In this document: positions 19,627-27,490 of the stretch, in pieces | Numbering within the stretch: position 1 is the stretch's first letter | Layout: each line of letters begins with the position of its first letter | Position numbers and translations under genes: made by a program | Source of the DNA: Botrimarina hoheduenensis | GTDB taxonomy: Bacteria; Planctomycetota; Planctomycetia; Pirellulales; Lacipirellulaceae | Length of the DNA: 64,000 nt | Assembly (NCBI RefSeq): GCF_007859815.1 | Contig: NZ_SJPH01000001.1 | Coordinates: 780,448 to 844,447, forward strand | Reading direction: 5' to 3' | Notes under the pieces: model-generated | The model's input: the letters and a program-made list of their open reading frames with translations, nothing else | Databases searched by the model: none | Told to the model about the DNA's origin: nothing

Positions 19627-20133
19627 CTACTGAATCGACTCGGTCCAGCGATTGCGGCCCCTTTGGAGGACCACCTTCGGTGGCGACACCGAGATGACTT
19701 TCACCCCAGCGTGCTCCCCCCCGCTTTCGAGCGGAGCGATAACGCCATCGATCGACAGCACGGCCCTTTGTGATCCCAGATTGGCAAAGCCCAGCAGTTG
19801 CACACTGCCTGATTGCTGAGTCTGCCCCGGTCCCGCGGCGACTGCCGCCTGCTTCGGGGGATCGAACAGTGTCTCGCGTAGCGGAAAGGGCGGCTCGTAA
19901 GCCTCGGCAGGCGGCTGCGTCGCTACCAGTTCGGCAACAGCCAGATCGGGGCTCGAAGCGTTGGGACTCAGTTCCGCTGGTTCCGCTTCGGCAGGAGTCG
20001 CATCAGTGTTCGTGTCCGTTAGAACCGTAGCGGCTTCAACGGCTACGGGCCCGCGCGAACACCCAGCCAAGCTCGCCGCAAGCAGCGTCGGGCCGAGCAC
20101 GGCGGTTAGCAGGCGAAAGGAATTCCGGGCCAT
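19627..20133 (-). CDS. PilP/GspC-like lipoprotein
   Basis: 168 aa from the ATG at 20133 (MARNSF). The signal peptide ends in a lipobox LAGC (L-A-G-C), so it should be a lipoprotein. A Pro/Glu/Ala-rich linker of about 70 residues precedes a C-terminal strand-rich domain (VQLLGFANLGSQRAVLSIDGVIAPL... VKVISVSPPKVVLQRG), which looks like the PilP/GspC homology region that contacts the secretin. It follows the secretin gene, as in pilMNOPQ loci though in inverted P/Q order. PilP assignment rests on the C-terminal pattern and context. Confidence 0.75.
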   Translation of the reverse strand: MARNSFRLLTAVLGPTLLAASLAGCSRGPVAVEAATVLTDTNTDATPAEAEPAELSPNASSPDLAVAELVATQPPAEAYEPPFPLRETLFDPPKQAAVAAGPGQTQQSGSVQLLGFANLGSQRAVLSIDGVIAPLESGGEHAGVKVISVSPPKVVLQRGRNRWTESIQ

Positions 20134-20275
20134 CGGGGCTGGCGGGGGCGACGGGGACGACGTGCGGCAACGCGGATTGCTTTGCCGATCGTTCAATCCT
20201 ACGTCGTGGTAGCCGCCTCGCTGTGCCGCTCCCGTTGGCACCTGCTCGCAGCGGGCCGCGTAATCCGCCTGATCG

Positions 20276-22495
20276 TTACCGCCAGAACCGCTCGGTAATG
20301 GAGGAGAATCGTCCGGGCTTCTCCGGTTCGCTCGGGGTGGTTGTTGTGTCTGCTTCCGATTGCAGTTTCGCGGCTACGCGGGGCTGGGTGAGCGATCCCG
20401 ATGCACGGAACCGTTCGTCGTAGCTCTTGCGGAGAGGGAACGCCGTTTTATCAGCAACCGCTTCAACCGGAGCAATCGGGGGTGTGGCAAGTGGCGGGCT
20501 GCTCGTCGGGGCGGCAGAGCCTATCGGAGGCAGACGTCGGGGAGGGTTGGAAGTCAGCAACGGCATCCGCAGATCGAGATCCGCGGGGTTGTGTCTTGCA
20601 GGGGAGAGTGCGGCTGATGGAGATGATGGCTCGCCGCGCTCGATCGCTTCGAGTGGCTCTAGGACGGGAGTCTCGTCCGGTTGTGAGACTTCCGGTCCGA
20701 GGATAATCGGTGCCATTTCAGGGGAAGTCTGGTCGAGGCTGGCCGGCCCCTCATGGAACCCGATGGTCGTGCTTGTTCCCGGGCCGCAGGTCTCGCAGCC
20801 CGTGCCCTGACACGCATCGCACGTGGGGCAGCCTTCAGGGGCAGGAATGCGGTCGAGCCGACAACGCACCGTATCGGCGGCTAGCTGATCACGCGTCGCG
20901 AGGCCATCGGCGTAGCCGACAATCTCGGGCGTGATGAACACCACCAACTCGCTCTCTTCGATCTGTGTTTCACGGGCTCGGAACAGATGCCCCAGATAGC
21001 GAATGTCTTTGAGCAGCGGCACGCCGTCGAAGTTGCCCACATCGTTGCGTTGTCGCAGACCGCCGATCATCAGCGTTTGACCGTTGGCGACCCGCACGCG
21101 TGTGCTCGCGGTACGTCGGTCGATAATTGGCTGGTTATCGCCGGGCGTGAAGCCGGTCAGTCGGCTGAACTCCGGTGCAATCTTCAAGTTGATCGTGCGG
21201 TCGCTGGCCACTTTTGGCGTCACCTTGAGCGAGATGCCGGCATCGCGAAAGCTGGTTGTGCCGATCTGTCCGCCGGCACCGGTTTGCGTGAGTTGCTGGA
21301 ACGGGATCTCCGAGACGCTTTGGAAGATCGCTTCTTCGTTGTCGATCACCGTCACATTAGGCGAAGCTAGCAGCCGTGAGTCGTCAGCCTGCTGCAACGC
21401 GAGCACAACCGCCTGCAGGTTCAGGTCCGCGTTCAGACTGAAGAAGGTGAACGATCCGCCCGTTCCGGCAGCGTCGAACGGGGTCTTAGTAACGGTATTG
21501 AACAGCGCCCCATCCCCCGCTGTGGGGTTGCCGGTGCCGTCGGTGGTGCCGCTTACCAGCGCGTTCCAGTTAACACCGATCTCTTCAATATCGGTAAGGT
21601 TGATATCGTAGATGAGTGCCTGGATCTTCACCTGGGGCCGCGGACGATCGATACGGGCGAGGACGACCTCGACCATCGCCAGATTCTCAGCGTAGTCGAC
21701 CACTAGCAAGCGATCCTCTTGATCGATCGCGGCGATGCGACCCTGCGGGCTGAGCACCACATTCAGCGCCAATTGGGCATCGGCGGCGGGCACAAAGTGG
21801 GTACGGAAGTAAGCCACTTCCAGCCGCTGCGGTCCCATCGCCGAGCCGCCCGGCTGACCCATGCCGCGCGTGGCCCGATCAATCTGCCCGATCAGCTCGC
21901 GTATCTTCTCAACACGATCGGGGAAATCGACCACCAGCACAGCGCCGGCCGACGGCATCGCCCGGACCTGACCCTGAGGGGTCGACATGAGCCGCGCGGC
22001 CTCGACGACTTCGCCCACTTCGGCCGCACCAACGGCGATCGTTTCCGAGACGAAGAACGGGTTGATCTGCCCCAGTTCGGCAAGGCGGCTAACCACCAGG
22101 CTCTCTCCCACTGGGCGGTAAGCGTATCCGTTGCTCAGCAGGATCGAATCCAGGATCTCGCGAAGCGGCGCATCCTTGAAAACACCGTTGACCGAGCCGG
22201 GCACTTCGCCAGCAACGATGTTGATCCCCCACAGTTCACTGATCGTGAAGAGTGCGGCTTCGAGCGAGGAGTTGCGCAAGGTCAGATCGCCGCGCCGCGC
22301 GAGCTGCTTCATCACGCGACCCGAAGACGATACCCCGACCCCGGTGGGCGGGTTCAGCTGCGGGGCCGCTAACGCGGTTGCAGCGACGCCTGTCAGCCCT
22401 AAGCTGATCGCCACGGAAAGAAACACTCGACGGACCACGGGTCCGATAGGCGTCGCTACCGCGAGCGTTCTTGCTGGGAGTACTGTTAGGGTCAT
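20276..22495 (-). CDS. Secretin (PilQ/GspD family) with cysteine-cluster tail
   Basis: 739 aa outer-membrane channel subunit. Signal peptide region to about residue 43; STN/N0 domain (LTLRNSSLEAALFTISELWG, about 71-140); two ring-forming N domains (141-290); then the secretin pore with its diagnostic VRVANGQTLMIGGL...VPLLKDIRYLGHLFR and ELVVFITPEIV. After the pore a roughly 200-residue tail follows. It begins with C556, C559, C562, C567, C570 (C-x2-C-x2-C-x4-C-x2-C) and continues as a Pro-rich linker. The tail is not a standard secretin element. The gene sits downstream of pilM-N and pilO, as expected for a type IV pilus or type II secretion locus. Confidence 0.93.
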   Translation of the reverse strand: MTLTVLPARTLAVATPIGPVVRRVFLSVAISLGLTGVAATALAAPQLNPPTGVGVSSSGRVMKQLARRGDLTLRNSSLEAALFTISELWGINIVAGEVPGSVNGVFKDAPLREILDSILLSNGYAYRPVGESLVVSRLAELGQINPFFVSETIAVGAAEVGEVVEAARLMSTPQGQVRAMPSAGAVLVVDFPDRVEKIRELIGQIDRATRGMGQPGGSAMGPQRLEVAYFRTHFVPAADAQLALNVVLSPQGRIAAIDQEDRLLVVDYAENLAMVEVVLARIDRPRPQVKIQALIYDINLTDIEEIGVNWNALVSGTTDGTGNPTAGDGALFNTVTKTPFDAAGTGGSFTFFSLNADLNLQAVVLALQQADDSRLLASPNVTVIDNEEAIFQSVSEIPFQQLTQTGAGGQIGTTSFRDAGISLKVTPKVASDRTINLKIAPEFSRLTGFTPGDNQPIIDRRTASTRVRVANGQTLMIGGLRQRNDVGNFDGVPLLKDIRYLGHLFRARETQIEESELVVFITPEIVGYADGLATRDQLAADTVRCRLDRIPAPEGCPTCDACQGTGCETCGPGTSTTIGFHEGPASLDQTSPEMAPIILGPEVSQPDETPVLEPLEAIERGEPSSPSAALSPARHNPADLDLRMPLLTSNPPRRLPPIGSAAPTSSPPLATPPIAPVEAVADKTAFPLRKSYDERFRASGSLTQPRVAAKLQSEADTTTTPSEPEKPGRFSSITERFWR

Positions 22496-22530
22496 CCTTG
22501 ACCACTTCGCTTAGGGCAGGGGCTCGGTTG

Positions 22531-23154
22531 TCAGACGGCGGGCTTCACTAGAGCGAAGTATCGCAGGCTGAGGTCGAGCTGGAGTTCCGCGTTGCTGCGA
22601 CTTCCGGGGCGCAGGTCGAGGAGTTGGACTTGCTTGAGTCGGGAGTCGGTGTCAATCGTTTTTAGCAGCGTTCGTACCTCTTCCGGCGCGCCGGTCACCG
22701 AGAGCGTAATGCTGCGTGTTTGGAGGTTGAACGGGGTTAGTTTCTCTTTCGGCGGGGCGGTCGCCGCTTCGTTCAGCGGTGAATCATCGGTTGACCAGGG
22801 TCGGTTGCTCGCGGACCCCAAGTCGATCCGACGAACCGTGCAGCCCGCTTCGCGCGACACGTTAACCAGCCAGGTTCTTAGCTCAGCCACTTGCGACTCA
22901 TCGATCTCTCGATCGCGGAGGGCGGTGAGCTGGGCTTCTTTTTCAGCCGCTTTGCTCTCGTAGTCGGGTACCAGTCGCGGCGCTTCGGACGCATCCAGAA
23001 CATGTTGCTCTAGAGACGTCCGCTCACTGCGGATCGCAATGTATTCATCGACCTGAGGCAGGATGGTCGCGAGGGCAATCCCGAGGGTGACGGCTGTAAC
23101 GATTAGCCAACGATGCCGGTTGGTACAGAACTGCTCTGCTAGCATGCGGATCAT
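22531..23154 (-). CDS. PilO-like alignment-complex protein
   Basis: 207 aa. One N-terminal membrane helix (WLIVTAVTLGIALATILPQV), a coiled-coil stretch (SKAAEKEAQLTALRDREIDE) and a C-terminal ferredoxin-like domain (ITLSVTGAPEEVRTLLKTIDTDSRLKQV) fit PilO/GspM. Its start overlaps the stop of the PilM-PilN gene by 4 bp (ATGA), so translation is probably coupled. Identification rests on topology and position. Confidence 0.8.
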   Translation of the reverse strand: MIRMLAEQFCTNRHRWLIVTAVTLGIALATILPQVDEYIAIRSERTSLEQHVLDASEAPRLVPDYESKAAEKEAQLTALRDREIDESQVAELRTWLVNVSREAGCTVRRIDLGSASNRPWSTDDSPLNEAATAPPKEKLTPFNLQTRSITLSVTGAPEEVRTLLKTIDTDSRLKQVQLLDLRPGSRSNAELQLDLSLRYFALVKPAV

Positions 23155-24719
23155 GGTTTCTCTCCGGTCGGCAAAACTGTCGGAATTCGCTCAGGCGGGG
23201 GGATAAGATCGACCTCGATGTCGAAGCTGGTGGCCGGACCCTGCCGTGTCTGCTCGACCCCGGTGCCACGGAGTGCTACCTCTTTCGTGACGGGTGCTTT
23301 TTCAAGGTAGCCCACAAAGTCGTACACGCCCCCCTCGGTGTAGCTGGCACCTGCGACGCTTGCTTGAGAGTCATTTTGGATCCTTAACTGCTTCAGCCAG
23401 ACATCGTCTGGCAAGCAGTGCGCCACTCCGGTCATTAGCGGCTCGAGCCGCGTCGCGGGCGTGGCAGCTGTCAATTGATTGAGATGCTCGATCTCAACAT
23501 CGCTTGAGCGGATTCGCTCAGAAAGTTGTTTGAGCCGCAGTTCAGCCGGACGTAGTTCATCCGATTTGGCCCTGAGAGCGACAAGCTCGCCGCTTTGCTC
23601 AAGGTTCAAGGCCCACAAACCCGCCGCGATCAGCAAAGTCGCCGCGATGGGGGCAAAGGCCTTAGTCAGGAACGGCCGGAGCGGAGTCTTGGCCCGGCCG
23701 AGGATCTTTTCCATCAGATTGGGTGTCTGCGCGGGGTCATCCTTCCTTGCAAGCAGCGCCAAACCAATCGCAGCGCTCATCTCCGCGGGCGGGATGCGAT
23801 TATCTTGCAGTTGCCACGTGTCGCTGATCTTGGCCAGGTTAAGCACTTTCGTGTCGAGGGCCGCTTTCGTCTTCGCACGCGTGCCCTCGATCTCGGTGCT
23901 GTCTCCCACTAGCCACAGGCGGCTGATTTGCATGGCACCCAGGCCATACTGCCGTCGGCAGAAACGTTCGAGTCGTCCGTGGTGATCGTCGATCACGGTG
24001 CCCAGATTGGCGGTCGTAGCGTCGGATGACGGACGATACTCGACCAGCAGCTGATCGTTACGGGTGACGCCTACTTCGAACCTATCTTCGTCGAGCTGGG
24101 CTAGGATAACGGGCTCTTCGGTGTTGTCGGTGAGCAACCCGTAAAGCCGCGACAAGGCGACCAGCGATGACTCGACGACTTTGACGACGAGTCCCGCGGC
24201 CTCGGCCGCTTGGACCAAGAGCTCGAGTGTTGACTCGTTGGCAACGGTCATCAGCGCATGCTCGTGGCGCGCGTCGATCGGACGACGACCGATGGCCGTT
24301 GTCTTAGGACCTGGACCAAGTGTCAGGTAGAGTTGGCTGCGCTGCTCGAGTTCGTCGAGTTCTTCTTCGACACGCGCTTTAGGGCCCGAGGTTGCACGGT
24401 TAACGCAGAGTGTGCTGCTGATTGCGATCGAGACGCGGCATCCCGCCAGTCGGTGCTCCGCTACGATGCCACGCAGGGCGGCGGTTAGCTCAACCAATCC
24501 GCGGCCTTCATCGAGGCCCGCAGCGTCAACGCGCCAGCGGACGGTCTTAGCGACCAGCGTAGGAAGCTCTTCACGCCCATCATCGATTACTAAAACGACG
24601 CGCAGCACCGAATGGCAGAGCTCGACATAGAGCGTCCGTGAGTCCGCGTGTCGGCGGCGCGTCGTGGGCTGACGACGGTCAGATAGCTGGCGACGGTTCG
24701 GTGGAGAATCAAGGCTCAT
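23151..24719 (-). CDS. PilM-PilN fusion protein
   Basis: 522 aa. Residues about 28-335 resemble PilM, the actin-like cytoplasmic protein (LYVELCHSVLRVVLVIDDG; ESTLELLVQAAEAAGLVVKVVESS; PPAEMSAAIGLALLA). A membrane helix (PIAATLLIAAGLWALNLEQ, about 350-370) then leads into a coiled coil (ELRPAELRLKQLSERIR) and a PilN-like periplasmic domain (LMTGVAHCLPDDVWLKQLRIQ...). In most bacteria PilM and PilN are separate proteins that bind through the PilN N-terminal peptide; here they appear fused. There is no visible frameshift or internal stop. Overlaps pilO by 4 bp. Confidence 0.82.
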   Translation of the reverse strand: MSLDSPPNRRQLSDRRQPTTRRRHADSRTLYVELCHSVLRVVLVIDDGREELPTLVAKTVRWRVDAAGLDEGRGLVELTAALRGIVAEHRLAGCRVSIAISSTLCVNRATSGPKARVEEELDELEQRSQLYLTLGPGPKTTAIGRRPIDARHEHALMTVANESTLELLVQAAEAAGLVVKVVESSLVALSRLYGLLTDNTEEPVILAQLDEDRFEVGVTRNDQLLVEYRPSSDATTANLGTVIDDHHGRLERFCRRQYGLGAMQISRLWLVGDSTEIEGTRAKTKAALDTKVLNLAKISDTWQLQDNRIPPAEMSAAIGLALLARKDDPAQTPNLMEKILGRAKTPLRPFLTKAFAPIAATLLIAAGLWALNLEQSGELVALRAKSDELRPAELRLKQLSERIRSSDVEIEHLNQLTAATPATRLEPLMTGVAHCLPDDVWLKQLRIQNDSQASVAGASYTEGGVYDFVGYLEKAPVTKEVALRGTGVEQTRQGPATSFDIEVDLIPPPERIPTVLPTGEKP

Positions 24720-24732
24720 CGGTCGTTTGTAT

Positions 24733-25101
24733 TCAGAGTTCTACGGTTGCCTGAAGCGTGCGGTGTCCTCGGCCCGAGTAGCCACTCGAGACAATGACGA
24801 TCCCCAAGGCACCCTCAGCGACGGTGACGGAGTAACCCGCTGGATCCGCGGCGGGGGGGAGCGTTCCTTCGATCAAAACACCGCGCCATGAAGGGTCCAG
24901 CATCAGATCCACACAAGCGCGATGAATGCCGCCGTTGGCCCAGTACAGGGATTGCTCGTATTCGATCGTGTTGCGAGTGGCAGCTAGCTGCAACGTCTCG
25001 GTATCGATGACGTTGATCACCAGCGACGTTACCGTCAGCACGATGAACAGGCACATCAAGAGCGCCGCGCCACGGCGTGGTTGTCGGGTGTTCGTCACCA
25101 T
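24733..25101 (-). CDS. PilX/GspK-like minor pilin component
   Basis: 122 aa from the ATG at 25101 (MVTNTRQPRRGAALLM). The segment RRGAALLMCLFIVLTVTSLVINVIDTE has the PilX/GspK pattern: basic residues, Gly, then a membrane helix, but the E+5 of ordinary prepilins is missing. EQSLYWANGGIHRACVDLM matches PilX-type helix extension. The start overlaps the upstream gene by 7 bp. Short for GspK (about 300 aa), so a PilX-like role is more likely. Confidence 0.72.
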   Translation of the reverse strand: MVTNTRQPRRGAALLMCLFIVLTVTSLVINVIDTETLQLAATRNTIEYEQSLYWANGGIHRACVDLMLDPSWRGVLIEGTLPPAADPAGYSVTVAEGALGIVIVSSGYSGRGHRTLQATVEL

Positions 25102-25610
25102 GCCCTCACCCAGGTGAAAGACGAGGCCGTGCGATTGGCCCCGCTTGGTAAGGTGGTTGTCACGGCACACCGAAGAGCGTGGATATCGGAGGGGTTGTCG
25201 GTTGTCGTGACGCCGTCTGCTTCGTAACCCGTGAAGGACAGCCCCGTGATATTATCGCTGAGTGTTTGTGGCGAGCCGCCTGTCATCTGGTACAAAACCG
25301 TGCCGCTGCTGTAGGTCCAAGTTGCGACCAAGCCATCGTTAAGTTGCACGGACAAAGCTCCGTTCGGAGCTGCGGTCGCGGTAACGGCGGTAACGGCATT
25401 GGCCTGACGAACACCTCGCACCAAGTGGCGGAGCACGGCGTTGGCAGCGCCCGCACGGTCTAGCTCTTCCTCGTGGAGTCGCCAGGTGGCATAGCTCGAG
25501 CGCAGCACGACCATTGATGATGTCATCAGCGTCGCGGAAAGGGCGAGCGTGGTCATCACCTCCAGCAAGGTCACCCCGCAGCGATCGGGGGTAGCGGCAC
25601 GACGGGTCAT
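25095..25610 (-). CDS. Prepilin-like minor pseudopilin (PilW/GspJ type)
   Basis: 171 aa from the ATG at 25610, which overlaps the upstream stop by 4 bp. Class III signal: RCG^VTLLEVMTTLAL with Gly at -1 and Glu at +5. The rest is strand-rich with long Ala/Thr stretches. Size and position after another minor pilin suggest a PilW/GspJ role; the exact paralogue is not certain. Confidence 0.8.
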   Translation of the reverse strand: MTRRAATPDRCGVTLLEVMTTLALSATLMTSSMVVLRSSYATWRLHEEELDRAGAANAVLRHLVRGVRQANAVTAVTATAAPNGALSVQLNDGLVATWTYSSGTVLYQMTGGSPQTLSDNITGLSFTGYEADGVTTTDNPSDIHALRCAVTTTLPSGANRTASSFTWVRAW

Positions 25611-26068
25611 GGGTTTAGCGCCTCGTAAGTCGAGAAGCGGCCCAGTTGAGTACGGAAGTCGCACCGCGGCTCGTCGCTGGTTAGAGCGTCATCGCCGTTG
25701 GCGTCGTAGTAGGTCGTCACGCGCAGGTCCATCAACAGTCCCGTCACGCCCCCGTTCAGGGGATCATCAGAACAGACCGCTGCGTAACGGATATCGGCAT
25801 TGTTATCTGCCGCGTAGTCGCCGGTGTACGAACCAACCGCCCAGGTGGCGGCGGTAGCGGCGAGTTGTTTTTCCATCTGCGAAACCGCATAGCTTGCCAT
25901 CTGCAGACGGCGATCGGTCTCGATGCTCTGTTGCAGTCCATGTCTCATCAGTTCCAGGGCAGGAACCAGCGTTCCCGCAACGAGCGCAAGCGCCGCGACG
26001 AGTTCGAGCAGCGAATAGCCCCGAGGGCTGCACGCAGAGTGACGGCGGATAGGAACAATGCTACGCAT
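25607..26068 (-). CDS. Prepilin-like minor pseudopilin (GspI/PilV type)
   Basis: 153 aa from the ATG at 26068 (MRSIVPIRRHS). Prepilin signal PRG^YSLLELVAALALVAG with Glu at +5. A basic leader precedes it. The C-terminal part has an acidic stretch (DANGDDALTSDE) that could bind calcium, as some pseudopilins do. An 85-bp gap separates it from the GspH-like gene. Confidence 0.8.
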   Translation of the reverse strand: MRSIVPIRRHSACSPRGYSLLELVAALALVAGTLVPALELMRHGLQQSIETDRRLQMASYAVSQMEKQLAATAATWAVGSYTGDYAADNNADIRYAAVCSDDPLNGGVTGLLMDLRVTTYYDANGDDALTSDEPRCDFRTQLGRFSTYEALNP

Positions 26069-26153
26069 GAAATAACGTAGCTCGCGGCCTGTGCCGGTCA
26101 ATTTGCCGCAACAAGAGGAGGTGTCTCTGGAAGAATCGACACCCGGTTTTTTG

Positions 26154-26681
26154 TTAAGAAGCAACCCGGCTCAGCCGCGGTTGTCCGGTCAGAGCGTTCA
26201 TGGTGATCGTCCACGTCCAACCGGGAGAGGTGATCGTAACGGTTCCTCCGCTCGGCGTAGCGAGGGCTCCCGTGTAGTCGAATTCCCACCTTGCCGCTGT
26301 CGCGACCATCGTGACACCGGAAGCCACAGGCATCACGGCTTCAACGGGTTCGTCGCCACTCGCGGCGGCGCGAACAACCGTGAAGGAACTGACCGCCGTT
26401 CCATCGGGTGAGAGAATGACCGCGGCGTTCACGCCTTCGCTGATCGCTTGGCGGCGAGCGAGCCGCATCGCCAGGGTCACTCGACGTGCGACTCCCTCGG
26501 CATCAACGGTTGCCAGCGTATCATGCCCGAAGCGGGTGATCGCCATCCCGGCTACGATGCCCAGGATCACCACGACCGTGACCATCTCCAACAGCGAGAA
26601 CGCACGCGCCCGTTGCCGAGCGCGTGCGTTGTGCGGTGCTGTGCGGGGGGTGCTTTCGTCGGAAAGAGCCGACAACAACAC
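26154..26681 (-). CDS. GspH/FimT-like pseudopilin
   Basis: 175 aa with a GTG start 1 bp after the previous stop. Signal RARA^FSLLEMVTVVVILGIVAGMA has Ala rather than Gly at -1, which prepilin peptidases tolerate. LAMRLARRQAISEGV and the strand-rich C-terminus are characteristic of GspH/FimT. The 28-residue leader is longer than usual, and an internal start is possible. Confidence 0.85.
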   Translation of the reverse strand: MLLSALSDESTPRTAPHNARARQRARAFSLLEMVTVVVILGIVAGMAITRFGHDTLATVDAEGVARRVTLAMRLARRQAISEGVNAAVILSPDGTAVSSFTVVRAAASGDEPVEAVMPVASGVTMVATAARWEFDYTGALATPSGGTVTITSPGWTWTITMNALTGQPRLSRVAS

Positions 26682-26682
26682 G

Positions 26683-27003
26683 TCAGTTCACCCGGTTCGA
26701 AGTGGTGTTCATCGTGTAAGCCGCACCGGTTCCCGGGACGGTGGGAAGACCATCGGGGAAGTAGCTCACGACGTTCAGCTCAGCCAGGTTGGCCGAGGGC
26801 CACGAACCGGTGTTGATGTAGTAGCGCTCGATCGCTGAGTTGAGCGTGGCGCGGTTGTGCGCATCGACCTTCTGCTTAGCGACATCGCTCGATGTGGTGA
26901 CGCGTGGGACAACGATCGCAGCAATAATGCCGAGGATCGTCACAACAGCCAGCAACTCCATCAGGGAGAAGCCGCGACGTGAGAGGGGGGCGTGTCGTTT
27001 CAT
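26683..27003 (-). CDS. GspG-like major pseudopilin
   Basis: 106 aa. Short basic leader, RRG^FSLMELLAVVTILGIIAAIVVPRV, then a compact domain (LNSAIERYYINTGSWPSANLAEL) typical of GspG-like pilins. ATG at 27003 with an AGGT element about 8 nt upstream. A 154-bp intergenic stretch separates it from the preceding prepilin gene, and a small terminator-like hairpin there suggests separate expression control. Likely the major fibre subunit of the locus, by inference. Confidence 0.87.
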   Translation of the reverse strand: MKRHAPLSRRGFSLMELLAVVTILGIIAAIVVPRVTTSSDVAKQKVDAHNRATLNSAIERYYINTGSWPSANLAELNVVSYFPDGLPTVPGTGAAYTMNTTSNRVN

Positions 27004-27140
27004 GGGACTACCTAGTTCTTCTGGAGACGGATCGATGGGCGTGATGGTTGGTTCAGAGGCCTCGCATCATCCGCGTGCCTCGCCCGTTTCAATAACTTAG
27101 GTCACCATTTCGTCGTGATTAAGAAACCGGCTAAATAGTG

Positions 27141-27156
27141 ACAAAAAGCGCTTTGT
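27141..27156 (-). terminator. Terminator/attenuator-like hairpin before the major pilin gene
   Basis: On the minus strand ACAAA-GCGCTT-TTTGT forms a 5-bp stem immediately after the stop of the upstream prepilin gene, with a T-rich 3' arm and then CACTATTT. It is weak, but sits exactly where expression of the upstream ATPase/platform genes would be separated from the pilin genes. Confidence 0.35.
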
Positions 27157-27157
27157 T

Positions 27158-27490
27158 TCAGTGCGTGTGCCCGACAACCAGTCCGGTTGTAGCGTCTATT
27201 TCATAGGCGCTAGCATCGACCGGGCAGCTTGGAACGCCTTCGGGGAAGTAGAACGCGTCAATGCCCACGTCGGTGAGATTGGTAGCCGGCCAAGACCCCG
27301 TTGCACGACGCCATCGGAGGGCTTGCAGCTCAATCTCGGCGCGCTGCAAGTGGCAAGAGCCGACACGTCCCTCGTCTAGTGCCGAACGTACCCGTGGTAG
27401 CGCCATCGCGGCCAACAGCCCAAGGATGGCGATCGAGGCCGTAAGCTCGACGAGGCTCAGGCCCCTCGATTGGTAACGATAGCGGATCAT
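27158..27490 (-). CDS. Prepilin-like protein (second GspG-type pilin)
   Basis: 110 aa. Signal SRG^LSLVELTASIAILGLLAAMALPRV. Two cysteines, in GSCHLQRAEIEL and GVPSCPVDAS, could form a disulfide after export. YFPEGVPSCPVD resembles the YFPDGLPTVPG segment of the neighbouring major pilin, so the two are probably paralogues. Its start overlaps the stop of the PilC gene by 1 bp. Confidence 0.84.
   Translation of the reverse strand: MIRYRYQSRGLSLVELTASIAILGLLAAMALPRVRSALDEGRVGSCHLQRAEIELQALRWRRATGSWPATNLTDVGIDAFYFPEGVPSCPVDASAYEIDATTGLVVGHTH

Noticed and set aside
19582..19773. 63-codon frame starting 3 bp after the ABC permease stop
   Set aside because: It overlaps the PilP-like gene by 147 bp. 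The first 20 residues are plausible (EIDRLLNRLGPAI), so a short coupled gene is possible, but the rest resembles antisense text and there is no independent support.
27004..27157. A sigma54-like promoter (GGCACG...TGATGC) in front of the major pilin
   Set aside because: The spacing between the GG and GC elements is 12 bp instead of 10, and TTGC is missing.
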